This document shows, piece by piece, positions 1-10,404 of a stretch of 64,000 nt of DNA; position 1 is the stretch's first letter; each line of letters starts with the position of its first letter. The DNA comes from Coenobita brevimanus (lineage: Eukaryota; Arthropoda; Malacostraca; Decapoda; Coenobitidae). The notes beneath the pieces are model-generated. The model was not told the origin of the DNA. It saw only the letters and a list, made by a program, of their open reading frames with translations, and ran no database searches. Location: contig CM064664.1 in the NCBI GenBank assembly GCA_032717465.1, positions 3,390,969 through 3,454,968 on the forward strand, given 5' to 3'. The translations under genes and the position numbers were made by a program.

Positions 1-71
1 AACCTAACCTAACGAAAAATAACCTTGACAAAAATAACCTAACCTTAATTTTAAATTAACCTAACCTATCT
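1..71. repeat. Degenerate CCTAA (TTAGG-type) repeats
   Basis: The first 71 bases contain several AACCTAACCTAAC-like runs separated by A/T-rich spacers. TTAGG is the standard arthropod telomere unit, and CCTAA is its complement. The copies are interrupted and imperfect, so this is an interstitial or subtelomeric remnant and not a clean telomere. Confidence 0.55.
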
Positions 72-661
72 TGAAACTATATTAGAAAGGGGATTTTGTT
101 CTAGGGACTTGACCTATTAGGTTATTCTCCTAGAGGATCTTCCTGACGGTGTACTACTGCACAACAGAACATTATACTACTCTACAGCACTACACCTTAC
201 ACTATTTAACACTAACATTGCTGTACACTACTATAGACTACATTAAAGCACACTATAATTTTCTACCAACCTAAAGCATAAGTTAATACTGTAAAACACT
301 AATTTATAGTACTACACAACACTGATGAGCATATAATACAGTGGAACACTAATACTGACACCACTAATTTACACTAATGTACAATTCAGCACACTGTATA
401 TTGTTGTACAGCACCTCTATTAACTACCCAGTATAGTGAAATAATTCATTTACACGAGAGAATGCTTAAATCAGTTTATTTTCTGGTGGCTGAAAGATAC
501 AGGAGATGTTAAGGTTGGTCGAGCCCACCCTTAGCGGCGATCGTAACTCCGGCTCCCGTAAGGTCTCCGAAAGTGTTTAGTGCATGCCAACATCCGACGC
601 CGCTCACTTTTCCCCCGCCCGTAGCGAGTTACGGGACCGCAACTGCTTTTGTGCATCCGGC
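72..661. other. No gene seen; ACACTA-rich stretch then unassigned GC-rich block
   Basis: From about 150 to 430 the DNA is rich in degenerate CACTA/ACACTA words, like a decayed simple satellite, with no long frame. From about 510 to 661 base composition changes to GC-rich, and there is a short palindrome (CCCGTAGCGAGTTACGGG). Homology to the piggyBac copy at 24497-26815 stops at about 662, so this block marks a truncation or insertion boundary. I do not recognise it. Confidence 0.4.
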
Positions 662-1891
662 CCCTGGTCCTTCAGCAGTTCCTTGAAGCCCCACACAATG
701 TTTTTGAGGGTTCACTGCACCCCCATGTAGACCTTGAGGTTCCAGATGTAACCCGAGGATGACTCAGCCAACATGTACAACTTGATGGAACACTTGGTGG
801 GCTTCTGGGGGCTGTACACATGGAAGGACAGCCGGCCCTTCCACTCCAGAGAGCCCTCACCCAGGCTGAGCTGTTCCTCAGGTTGGTATGCTGACTGGAA
901 CCACTGAAGGAGGTACTCCATGACCGTGCGAACGCGGATGAGCCAATCTTGGTTGTCCCAGGGTATGGTGAGCGAGCTGAAGGTGTGGAAGTACTTGAGA
1001 ATGGCGGTGAAGCACCTTCCGCTCATCACCCGCCAGACCCTAGGGTAGTCGTACAGGTCAGAGCTCCTCCAGTAGTGCCTGATTTTCAGCATGTGCACGA
1101 CCCCCATGAAAAAGTATAACCCCAGGAAATTGGCTATCTCCTCTTCACTGCAGGAGAACCAGGCGCCCAGCTGTGTCCCCAGGAATGTGGCATACCGGTT
1201 GGTTTCCACGGTGAGGCATGACAACAACTCCTGCGTGAAAAAGAGCAGGAAGAACTGAAGGGGAATTGTTGGAATATCCACCTGGATCCCTGGGGAGCCA
1301 GTGAACGGCCCGTGGTTCAGTGTGAACAGGCCACTGCTACACCCAGGATCCTCTTCAGTGGCGGTGGCAGTGGATCGGCCTGTCGACACCATTCTGCCTG
1401 CCCTCTAACCCCTTGGACATCCCCCATGTCCAGGCAGCGGACCACGGCGCCCTCATCTGGGAGGGGACGCCTCGGACAAGACGAGACAGAAGGCTATGGG
1501 GACACCAGTCTCCTTGGCCTGGCTTGCAAGGATGTCACCGTAGCATCCTTCATGGCAGAAACAGGTGGAGGGGCCATCACAATGAACGATTGCCCAGCTT
1601 CTGGTGACACTGGCTCGCCAAGGGGGGCAGAGGAGCCTGGAGATTGGGAGCCGACGAGGAAAGTGGTGGGAACGACAGGTCCTAGAGGTGGGGAGGGTTC
1701 TCCGGTGAAGTTGGCTGATGATGGTGGTGTGGTTTCCCTGCGATGGAAGACAGCAGGGCAGCTCCTCTTGCTGACCAGATGACGCCAGCTCAAACCTTCT
1801 TCACCCCAGAATGGTCGCTCTCGATGTCGCTCTCCGACACTACCTCACTGAGGATCTTCTGCCACTGGTGTGGCGTCAACCTGCGATTCAT
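662..1891 (-). pseudogene. PiggyBac-type transposase (PGBD4-like), copy A1, 3'-truncated
   Basis: This would encode a DDD cut-and-paste transposase of the DDE_Tnp_1_7 family. The longest open piece is 712-1392. It contains the family blocks ETNRYATFLG, a hydrophobic FLGLYFFMGVVHM helix, MSGRCFTAILKYFH, and the stretch around LEWKGRLSF followed by SPQKPTK. A Pro/Ser-rich acidic N-terminus (about 1494-1891, beginning at an ATG near 1891) is conserved with copy A2, which supports that start. At the first catalytic position A1 reads LSLGEG where A2 reads LSLDQE, so the Asp is Gly here. Homology to A2 ends near 662, before the second and third Asp and the cysteine-rich tail. The product is therefore dead as a transposase. 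The family is clear; the exact reading frame joins are inferred. Confidence 0.85.
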
Positions 1892-2049
1892 CTCTGCAAG
1901 ACTGATGTCATTGCAAGCCAACTGGAGAACGAATGGCTGTCAAAGAGATGAGCCCTGTGGTAGTCCAATGCTGTGGTAGGGGTGTGAGCTGAAATAAAGG
2001 AATCAAGATATTTTATTCACATCCAGCCAAGAACTTTACTCAACACTGG

Positions 2050-3240
2050 CACAATGCGATGGTTCATGATATACGTTTATGTCCTTGAAAAACATCGTCT
2101 CCTACACCTGACTTAGTGCACAAGTAGGGGCCACAAGCACATGGTTACCTCTTTCGTTTACTTTGCACATCATGCATAACCAAATCTATAATTTTTATGA
2201 GATACACAGTACATTTCACCACTAAAATGTAAATGCACGTGTTCTGTAGGCCCTTACCTGTGTGCAAAGGTGTAGCACATGGTTCCCTTATGAGAACATG
2301 CTGCAGTGTTTACACTTCTTTTTCACATTACACATAACCAAGTCCATCATTGTATGAGAATTACAGTATAATTCACCAATAAAATTTAAATGCACGTGTT
2401 CCTTTCCTTGAGTTGCATTTCACTACCTTTGTGCTAACTCAGGTGTATGGCACACACTCTTCCTTACGAGAATGTGGATCAGTCTTTCACTGTCTTTTCA
2501 CATAAAACATAACCAAATCTATCACTTTATGAGATACACAGTATATTTCACCAATAAAATGTAAATGCATGTGTTCCTAACCTCATGTTGCATTTCGCTA
2601 TCTTTGCGCTAAATCAAGTGTACGACATGCACTCTTCCTTACGAGCACGTGGGTCAGTGTTTCATTGTCTTTTTACATAAAATATTACCAAATCTATCCC
2701 TTTATAAGATACACAGTATATTTCACCAATAAAATATAAATGCAAGTCTTCTGTAGGTCAATTACGTGGCCACTACCTGGATGGAAAGATGTAGCAGATG
2801 ATGATTTTCAGTTGATCAGTGGTTCACTTTCACTTTCTTTTCGCATAACACATAACCCAGTCTATCACTGTAAGAGATACATATTATATCATACCATCTA
2901 CAATTACGTATCTCACATTGCATTTCGCAACCTTTGTGCTAACTCAGGTGTACAAGACGTTCTCTTTCTTATGAGCACGTGCTTCAGTCTTTCACATTAT
3001 TTTCACATAATACATAACCAAATCTATCAATTTATGAGATACACAGTATATTTCACCAATAAAATGTAAATGCAAGAGTTCCTAACCTCGCATTGTGTGT
3101 CACTACCTTTGTGCTAGGTCAGATGTACGATACGCACCCTTTCTTACGAGCAATTGGGTCAATTTTTTACTGTCTTTCACATAAAACATAACCAAATCTA
3201 TCAATATATGAGATACATATTATATTACACCACTATCTGT
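2050..3240 (-). repeat. ~170-bp tandem array inside element A1 (about 7 monomers)
   Basis: A landmark word (ATAACCAAATCTATC or variants) recurs near 2168, 2335, 2507, 2686, 2852, 3016 and 3190, giving a period of about 165-179 bases. Each monomer also carries a TATTTCACCAATAAAATGTAAATG block and a GAGCACGTG...GTCAGT block. The same monomer, in reverse orientation, forms the longer array at 22170-24250. It lies on the 5' side of the piggyBac transposase in both copies, so it is part of element A and not an independent satellite locus. Monomers differ by many substitutions. The short open frames inside are not coding. Confidence 0.85.
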
Positions 3241-3242
3241 AC

Positions 3243-3900
3243 ACCAGTCACTGAAAAAAGGGAAGGTTCGAGGGAGAATTCTGGACCCTATGTAAAGAAT
3301 TGGCAGATGATGATGTAGAATTTTTCAGTAGTCCTGCTGGAGCAGTAATTTGGGAGTGATAAAACGTATATATCCAGTGAATTTTACCAGCAAAGATTAT
3401 GAGTTATAACTTAATGTCTAATAAACTATTGACACACTCACCTGGTTTGTTTACTTCCTCGCCAATTGCTTTTAGTATTTTTATGCAGATTATCATTGTA
3501 ATTCTTGTTAGTCATATCAAATAACTCTTCATAAGAACGAACAAGTTCGATCAGCCTTTCGTCCATGATACCAAACAATGAACTGTATGTGTTATCTACA
3601 TGGACAAGGCAGTGACAGCGAGTCGTGAAATGGACGGGTATGCTACGTATCCTCATTCACATGAGCCATCACCAACCCATCAGTACGGCGTCAATTCGCC
3701 AGCCAGCTGCCCAGGACTTCTCGAGAAGATATCTGTGATGTGACGGTTGGCTGATGGACGGTTGCCAGTCAGCTTGACGGGTTATGTGAACAGTTATATT
3801 AGGGTGCAGATAAGAAATCTTGACGGCATCTAGCTGCCAAGCTGCCTGTCAGAACCAGAATGGGTCATGTGAATTGGGCCTAAACCTCCTGTGTTTTAAC
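3243..3900. mobile_element. A1-specific insertion, probably a Harbinger fragment
   Basis: Alignment by eye of A1 (3900-4709) to A2 (21267-22100 reversed) is continuous, and the satellite arrays match, but this 650-base piece has no A2 counterpart. It holds the MADF exon. The right end reads GGGTCATGTGAATTGGGCC, the kind of GGGCCC-rich end seen in Harbinger elements. No matching left terminal repeat was found, so the boundaries are approximate. Confidence 0.4.
3442..3656 (-). pseudogene. First exon of a MADF-domain (Myb/SANT-like) protein
   Basis: The minus strand encodes MDERLIELVRSYEEL followed by LFDMTNKNYNDN, the opening helix and loop of a MADF domain, a DNA-binding fold common in PIF/Harbinger accessory proteins. 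A good splice donor (CCAG|GTGAGT) directly follows at 3441, in the coding direction. A methionine at 3566 (MDERL) is a more likely start than the upstream MRIRS, because the domain begins there. Nothing downstream of the donor continues the domain, and no DDE transposase lies next to it. It sits in a 650-base stretch (about 3243-3900) that is present in A1 but absent from A2, so it probably arrived as a Harbinger-type insertion that later decayed. Confidence 0.6.
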
Positions 3901-4709
3901 CCCTCCTGACAACAGTGTGCCATGGCTGTAAGGTGCATGTGTCTCCTGCCCTAGCCAATATTTCATTACATACATTCGTTGCACTATACTCCTACCTATT
4001 GCATAATAACACTATTCACCATATATCGACATAAAACAAGGACTTCATCAACACCTTAGCAAATATTCCGTTCAAGACAACTCCATATCGTAAGGCGGTT
4101 TCCCACCTCCCCCTGCTAAATGTTTCACATTGTCCTTTCTCACTAGTTATTGCACACTATATTCACCTGATTCACTGTCATTATTGTTCAATGGTTGAAT
4201 ACTCACATTGGGTGCAGGGTACAGGAAGTGTAGTTGTTGAGACATGGCGAAAAACAGGGTAGGCTTAGCACAGTCTTCATTGGCCCAACAGCTGATAACA
4301 GCCAGGAATGATTCACAAAAACCTAATTCCCTATTGCAAACACCAAATCTAATCACAATAGTGCCCAAAAAGTAATCATAAGCACAATTGGTACAATGTA
4401 ATATGACACGCCTGTGACAGAGGTAAATAGTGCAAGATTTAAAGGGCCCGCCACACGCTACCTTCTCCCTTTACAGCCGCTGTGGTATTAATCAACCTGT
4501 CTGTGCTGCTGCGCATCTCAGGCCCCATGGTTGCCAAGTCATTACTTTTAATGAGAAGTGTGGAAACTATGACGCCTCCAAAAATGACATCAATCGGCCA
4601 AACTCTTTCTCTGATGAAGGTTTTTATGCTCAAATGACGACAAACGCATCATTGAGTCTAATCACAGCCACACCCATATGACGACAAATGCGTCATCGTG
4701 GGCAGAGGG
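3901..4709 (-). mobile_element. Distal end of element A1, inverted match of 21267-22100
   Basis: This stretch repeats, in opposite orientation, the sequence at 21267-22100 (for example the block encoding IRFGVCNRELGFCESF in one frame of both). The shared frame breaks differently in each copy, so it is probably noncoding DNA similarity. The end carries two copies of a TGACGACAAAYGCRTCAT word, which is itself nearly palindromic. Homology stops exactly at GTGGGCAGAGGG (4698-4709), followed by TTTA and the RNase H fragment. That marks this as a true element terminus. Confidence 0.75.
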
Positions 4710-5710
4710 TTTAAAACATGCCTTCACTCATGAGGGTTCTGTCCCCGTCTATACTGACGGGTCTAAGACTGATACTCAAGTAGGCTTTGGTGTTGGCTTC
4801 CCTTTGTTTGGTAGAGGCAGTAGCCTTCCTGGTATTAATTCAGTGTGTATGGCAGAACTGACCGCAGTTTTATGTGCTCTCAAAATCATTTTTTTATTCT
4901 CCTCCAATATGTTTTTGTGATTTTTAGTGACTCCCGTAGTGCTCTTACTGCACTGGAGTCTTTTAATGCATCCCTTCAATTGGTTCTATGAGTTTTAGAG
5001 CGGCTCTTTCTTCTTAGCCATTGTGATCATCGTGTGGACTTCTGTTGGATTCCCACACATGCTGGTGTGGTGAATAATGAGAGAGCAGATACATTAGCTA
5101 AAAGTGCATCATCTCAACAGCCCCCAACTGACTACCCGCTTCCTGCTTGTGATGTAACACTCTACTTGTGGTACATGATTCGTACATGTTGGCAGAGACA
5201 CTGGGATGGTGTTGCTCATAATAAGCCAAATCTTTCAGAGAGTGGTTGTGCCATGGGTACTCCTCTCTATGCCTCAGCGATTGGAGGTGGCTCTTGCCAG
5301 GCTTCGTATTAGGCACTCTTGGCTTACTCATGGGTCCCTGATGAATGGTGGGACCCAACCATATTGTGATGATTGCCTTGTTCCCCTTACTGTCTGTCAC
5401 TTGCTGGTCGAGTGTCCAAGTCTGGGGGACCTCAGTCAGAGATTCCTCCATAGGCATAAGGGGGCGGATGGTGCCTCCTGTCTGTCCCTATGCTTGGGGA
5501 AGCCACTGGAGATTTTACTGATGTTATTAATTTTCTTCAGGAGGCAGGCCTCCTTCCAATTTTTAAAGTAATTAATATTTTATACTATTGTTATTTCAGT
5601 GTTTTATTCCTACAAACTGGTATTAATTTGATTTGGAATATGCACATTTTATTTGCAGCGTCTTTTACATTGTTATCCAGTGGCAGTTGCGCTGCCAGAT
5701 TTTAATAATA
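4710..5710 (+). pseudogene. RNase H domain and 3' end of a non-LTR retrotransposon
   Basis: Three overlapping frames together give the C-terminal part of a LINE ORF2. The RNase H start reads VYTDGSKTDTQVGFGVGF (first Asp of the active site). The late RNase H block is FCWIPTHAGVVNNERADTLAK. A following Cys/His region reads YCDDCLVPLTVCHLLVECP, which matches the terminal zinc-finger-like motif of RNase H-bearing LINEs (I/R1/Nimb-like; clade not resolvable here). Stops and frameshifts near 4918, 4990 and 5312 break it. The upstream RT is absent because element A1 sits directly against it at 4709. The element seems to finish near 5700. Confidence 0.8.
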
Positions 5711-7237
5711 TTCAGTCAGTCAGTGAAGCAACCCTCCCCCCTCTCTCTCTGTTTCTGTGTCTGCTTACGAAACATTTTCCTATATTGTGTTATCTCAGGG
5801 ATCTTATAGGCGAAAATCGGTAAAATCTACTTATACGACAGGAGCCATGAATGGTGAAGAGTTTTCTTTGATGACCAAAATATGCTTTTGTAATGCTTTA
5901 TATAGGTATTTAATTAGCAAAAACTATTAAATGGCGGATTTTGCAAGAAGTGTTAACTGATTGTTCCAGTGGTTGTTCATGTGACCATAGAAGCAGGTTT
6001 GCAAACAGACAGTTTTGATGGTCTGTGGTAGGTGGCCCTTGAAAAAGTGACATGTACTTCAAATGTAGTGCAAACTTGTTATTTTTTATTTATTTATACC
6101 TGTATCTCCCCAGCATCAGTGGAGATACATAGGAATATATCAGATGGCTCTATAAATCACATTAGTTTTATGTCGGACTATGCACCGACGAATAATCATT
6201 ATCAAAATTTCAGAACATGAAAATAATGCTTAAAATTTAAAGATTATTTAGAATTTAGAGGACTGTTAGCATTTACTATAAACAGGTAACGTGATACGGT
6301 TCATGCTTGAACCAAAAGTATTTGACTTAAATGAGATAATCTGTTCCACAGAACACTCCATTCAGAGATTGAACACCAGTGTTTTACATATTTTTACTGA
6401 ATGTAGCGATAATATATTATAATTCGTATTTTTTAAAAATTGCTTATTTATATTTTCACTCAGTAACAAAGCAGCAAACATTCTTTTCAGATGCATTATA
6501 CAGTTTCTAATGCAGAATTTTGAATCATTAAAAAGTTTTGGCCCCCATTTCATTGCACTAAGGTATCCTTTTTTTTTTTTTTTTTTTTTTGCGAAATACT
6601 ACAATGATTATCGTATTTGTACGTTTCATATGCACTATACTGTTTTCCACAGAGTATAAAAAGGATGAAGAATACGTTCCTAATAATAAAATAAAGAAGT
6701 AAATCCTGACAGTGCAGACTAACTGTTCGAAAGCATGCTGCATAGAGACAAGTAGCGACCACATTGTTTTAGACCACGTTACAGTTTATCGAAATAGTCC
6801 AAACAGCCTGATAAAATGTGGTGATAGTACCATTGAGAATAAGGGGGAGGCACAGTATTCTTAGCTGTTGCCAAAACTATAGTCCACCCAACCACTTTAC
6901 TCTGAATGAGAGACAGGAGTGACCAGCCCAGATTGATGCATTATATTTAATGATTTTGCTTTATCAGAGTTGTAGAACAATTTGTTAATCGATTCTTAAC
7001 ATGTTGTATTGTCATTATACACTGTGCATGTACTGCTATGCATGTAACGGGTGACTATGCATAAATTCAATATGTCCAATGCATTAGAATACAGAAGAGT
7101 AAATATGCTGTTATAACACTGTTGGTTAAGAGATTCCTACACGGTTTGCATAAAAACTAGAACATTTACTACAGGGGGACCTGACGAAGTCTATTTAAGT
7201 TCTTCCACGACTCACTTCTGCAACTTTCTGTTTTCAG
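5711..7237. other. A/T-rich stretch with no exon recognised; probable intron
   Basis: No convincing coding sequence is seen on either strand. There is a poly-T run at about 6569-6590. Because a receptor exon with a splice acceptor begins at 7238 on the plus strand, this stretch should be intronic if that gene is intact. No upstream receptor exon was found in it or further left in the window. Confidence 0.5.
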
Positions 7238-7516
7238 GCTGGTCTGTATGAGCAGTGGAAAAAGGAAACACTGGAAGCCGCTGCACGTGAACGTCGAATG
7301 AAACAGAGGGAAGAAATAAAACTGCAGGGACAGGATGGAGCAGAACACAGCCAAACTAATTTCAGGAGTCTGTCTATTATCCATATGCAGGGACCTCTGC
7401 TGCTTCTCCTGGCGGGCATCACTCTGGGCAGTGTGGCCTTTGTAGTGGAGAGGCTGCTGGTGTCGGAGCCTCATCCTTCTCCTACACCTGGACCTACGAG
7501 ACTAACAATAGACTGA
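7238..7516 (+). CDS. Last exon of an ionotropic receptor (IR/iGluR-like chemoreceptor)
   Basis: Ionotropic receptors are variant ionotropic glutamate receptors used as chemosensory cation channels at the plasma membrane of sensory neurons. The exon follows a good acceptor (pyrimidine tract ending TTTTCAG at 7237). It reads a charged pre-membrane stretch (LYEQWKKETLEAAARERR), the block FRSLSIIHMQGP, then a single hydrophobic segment (LLLLLAGITLGSVAFVV) and a short Pro-rich tail ending in TGA. This is the order of the S2-to-TM4 C-terminus in IR proteins, where a LSLxHxQG-type motif precedes the last membrane helix. The exon is in frame from its first base. Earlier exons (ligand-binding lobes, TM1-TM3) are not found, so the gene either begins left of the window or this is an orphan exon. 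Receptor subtype cannot be assigned. Confidence 0.7.
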   Translation, partial: AGLYEQWKKETLEAAARERRMKQREEIKLQGQDGAEHSQTNFRSLSIIHMQGPLLLLLAGITLGSVAFVVERLLVSEPHPSPTPGPTRLTID

Positions 7517-7821
7517 TTAATTTTCCATACAACTCCCGCAGGCAGATTTTTTGTTTTATTGGTATAAAACAGGCTCATAACATAATTTAGTATCTGACCT
7601 CTTTAGCCTTAGGGCATCATTACTGTTGCATTCATACTATTAGTCATCATTTGTACGAAACATGAATAGTGTAGAAAAGGCGTCCAGGGGTATGCTGTGT
7701 ATTAATATTGTATTTTTCACATAAAGGGAAAAAAAGAACTAGTTCACAAATCCATAGACTCTTATGAAGTACATGTAAAGTCAGATTCAGAAAAAAAAAT
7801 AAAAACGAAGTAATTCTATCT

Positions 7822-7824
<3 letters not shown>
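7517..7824. other. 3' flank of receptor exon, no gene
   Basis: A/T-rich DNA follows the receptor stop codon. AATAAA-like words occur near 7797 just before the (TA)n tract. I see nothing else. Confidence 0.3.

Positions 7825-7904
<80 letters not shown>
7825..7904. repeat. (TA)n microsatellite, tail of a family B retrotransposon
   Basis: An uninterrupted run of about 40 TA units directly abuts CCTAGG, the 3' end of the family B element read on the minus strand. RTE-type LINEs commonly end in short tandem repeats instead of poly(A), so this is best read as the element's tail. Confidence 0.8.
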
Positions 7905-7907
<3 letters not shown>

Positions 7908-8263
7908 AGGCTGTTTCCTCCAAGGAAAGGAAGCTAGCCGAGACAGGACGACACACTCCCACTTTACTCATCCACTCAAACACATTCATTCGCATCTTAG
8001 CCCCAAGGGGAGAAGAGAGAGGTCTTCACCGCACCACACAACACGAGGGTCAACTGCGCAGTGCAATCAGTGACATCAGCAGCAGGGCCCGACAGCAGAG
8101 CTGGTTTGCCCCTGCCACATCATAATGGACCCATCCCCTTACCTGCACCTGACCTGATCAACTGCTCAGACCAAATGCGGGAGAATATCCCCTCAGGGCT
8201 GCGTCATCATTTATTCATTCACAGTTTCTCTCCACTCATTTCTGTCATGTGCAGTCACTCATG
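7905..8263 (-). mobile_element. 5'-truncated 3' end of RTE-like family B
   Basis: This is similar, base for base over most of its length, to 15568-15925. Shared landmarks are GACAGGACGACACACTCCCA, the CCAAGGGGAGAAG block and TCATTTATTCATTCACAGTTTCTCTCC. Only the 3' untranslated part and the very end of the reading frame are present, as expected for target-primed reverse transcription that stopped early. Confidence 0.8.
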
Positions 8264-8961
8264 TGAATTACTCGAAATAATTCACTTGATTTTTTTTTTG
8301 ACGTCTGTAACAGCTCGTAACAGAAAGGTGTTATCATTACCTATCCTTGTTACTCTTAGGCAATGAATAGACTATAAAGTGAAAGCGATATGACCCTAAT
8401 TCTTAACATACTTTTTACCATTTTATTTATAGCAGCAAATACAAATGGATTTTTTTTATACTTCTTCACCCCGCATGCATTGAAATGGTGAGAGTACAGC
8501 AAGACAGAACATTGTTGACATTTGACAAGCCATTTATCAAGAGAGGTATTGAAAAAGGAAGCCTTCATGATGTGGTATTGATATAATTGGGCAGTTTCAT
8601 TGTCTTCCTATAAACATCCCTTAATCCATAAACTTCGAAACACCCATATCTGGACATTCCTAAGTGCTTGCGATACACCCACATCTAGCCCGGACCTACT
8701 TCCCAAAGTGGGACAGATTTTAGGTCACAGTGACACCTGTCAACCCCTTCTCACCGTTTCCTGGGTCAGTCACCTACCAGTCACGATGGAGGGTGGATGT
8801 AGCGAGCAGTCACGGGAGTATTCTACTTCCAACCATATTGTCCCAATACATATTATGTTCTGCGTTAAATTTATATGGCTAGGAGAGTCTAAATGTTTAA
8901 ATAAATAAATAAATAAAATAATAACTAAGAAATTATATAAAAAAATCCATTTCAGGTTCTT
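8264..8961. other. Unassigned intergenic DNA
   Basis: No coding sequence or recognisable element. There is a homopolymer T run near 8290 and an (AAAT)n run near 8895-8930. Confidence 0.35.
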
Positions 8962-9030
8962 CAAACTCGTGTAATTTTCCTGAGGAAAATGAACTCGTGT
9001 CATTATCCTCAGGTAAATGACACGAGTTTG
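8962..9030. repeat. 69-bp imperfect palindrome
   Basis: CAAACTCGTGT opens the segment and ACACGAGTTTG closes it. In between, TCCTGAGGAAAATGA and TCATTATCCTCAGG also pair. The segment can fold into a hairpin. It could be a tiny foldback element or a structured RNA. No flanking duplication is evident. Confidence 0.6.
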
Positions 9031-9059
9031 TAAAAAAAAATCATAAAACAAAATGATAA

Positions 9060-9140
9060 AAAGCCCTCGATGCTCTTCCATAGCCAACCACCTCTCTTTG
9101 TCATCACTCAATCGTTTACCACTGAGCTACCACGGCCCTT
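9060..9140 (-). repeat. tRNA-like A-box sequence, probable SINE head
   Basis: On the minus strand GGGCCGTGGTAGCTCAGTGG begins a tRNA-like 5' half, and TAGCTCAGTGGTA (9117-9129) is a textbook Pol III A box. No clear B box follows, so it is not an intact tRNA. A decayed tRNA-derived SINE is the best reading. Confidence 0.45.
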
Positions 9141-9209
9141 GGAAATGAAAATCAGACATTCAAACCATAGTTTCCCATATGCCTTTCAGTGAAAAAGAAA
9201 AGTATAAAG

Positions 9210-9753
9210 AGACTCTTCAACCAATTCGCAATTTACAGCTAGCTATTATCCCATGTACAGTTATGTGTCTATATGACTTGACCATAACCCTGTAATCCAC
9301 TTATTACATTCAGTACTGTACAGTTTCAAATGAATGTGAGGAAGGCAGGATATTTTATCTGAACCTTGACCCTGCTTTAGTGAAACCACCCTTATATACG
9401 CCACCACAGTATAATAATGGCAGCATTTTAGCCAGCAATTACCCCATCCACATGTATGTGTGCCTATTTGACTTGAACATAACTCTTTTATCCATATCCA
9501 TGTCTTCCATACTATGCAGTGACAAAGGAATGCAGGAAATCTCAAACTTAACCTCACTAAAGTGACAACCCCGATATATCACCCACAGTATTTGAATATT
9601 AGGCTTCCTCGACTTCATCCAACAACAGATTGTTAGTCATCTTCTATAATCACATCTCATGAGCATAGAAATACATTTATTAGATCCAGGAAATCGCTGC
9701 CTTTCATTCTACACATGTGATTTGCGGCAGCCCCTCCTTCGTCCGTTTATCAC
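9210..9753. repeat. Degenerate tandem repeat flanking the Harbinger element, left side
   Basis: Two similar blocks start near 9225 and 9425 (each with AGCNATTA, GTACAGTTATG/CACATGTATG, GACTTGACCATAACCC/GACTTGAACATAACTC and CATTCAG/CATATCC words). Related wording recurs right of the Harbinger element at 13310-14100. This suggests that the transposon landed inside an old degenerate array. Confidence 0.5.
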
Positions 9754-9912
9754 TTAGGGCTCCGCCACACGAAGCCCAAAACATGACTGGTAGTATGTCT
9801 CGAACATGCTACATACATGAGTGTGAACAAGCCACAAACATGATGGCAAACCTGCCATCCTCGCTTAACTTAAAAATGTTGCGAACACAGGTTCGAAGAA
9901 GTTTCAAGCGTT

Positions 9913-10404
9913 ATGACGGTCCACACGAGGGCACAGCTGCCAGTGACCATCGACATGTCAGACGAGGACATATTACTAGCAGCGGTTGCTACAGTTATAT
10001 GTAGCTCCAGATCCAAACGGTGTCGCCGATACTGGGTTCATCCCTCGTTAAAGTTGGGATATAAACACAGGGAGCCGATATATGAAGAGATGGTGTTTGA
10101 CGATGAAGGACTATCGCCGCAAAACATCGGTGACAGTGGGTCATTTAGAAATTTTGTATGCATGTCTGCATCAGATTTTAAGGTGCTACTAACTAAAATA
10201 GCTCCCATAATTAAGAAAGAAGACACAAATATGAGGAAGGCTGTAACACCTGCGGATCAGCTGGCTGTGACACTATGGTATCTGGCAACGGGAGACTCCT
10301 ACCGTAGTCTGAGCTACATGTTCAAGATATCCAAACAGTTAATTTCTTCAATTGTGCCTGAAGTATGCTCAGCACTTATCACTGCATTAAGTGAATATGT
10401 GAAG
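9913..10404 (+). CDS. Harbinger transposase, exon 1 (N-terminal part)
   Basis: This is the N-terminal half of the Harbinger nuclease. The frame opens at ATG 9913; MSDEDILLAAVATVI at 9955 is an alternative start. It holds the helical region preceding the catalytic core: SDFKVLLTKIAPIIKKED, then VTPADQLAVTLWYLATGDSY and LSYMFKISKQLISSIVPE, which resemble the conserved HTH-like segment of Harbinger nucleases. It ends SEYVK at a strong donor (AAG|GTAAGG at 10404/10405) in phase 0, matching the phase of exon 2 at 11380. No internal stop is present. The neighbouring minus-strand exon of the MADF protein lies inside the intron that follows. Confidence 0.85.

Noticed and set aside
1..71. Chromosome end (true telomere)
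   Set aside because: Units are too few and too interrupted, and ordinary transposon DNA follows directly.
481..661. Possible rRNA fragment because of GC-rich, structured look
   Set aside because: No conserved rRNA landmark could be recognised. It remains unassigned.
2050..3240. Regularly spaced repeats that could suggest a CRISPR-like array
   Set aside because: Units are about 170 bp and similar along their whole length with no unique spacers. They belong to a eukaryotic transposon.
4147..4368. Conserved small protein shared by A1 and A2 (IRFGVCNRELGF...)
   Set aside because: The frame is kept over only part of the length and breaks differently in A2. DNA-level similarity of duplicate elements explains it.
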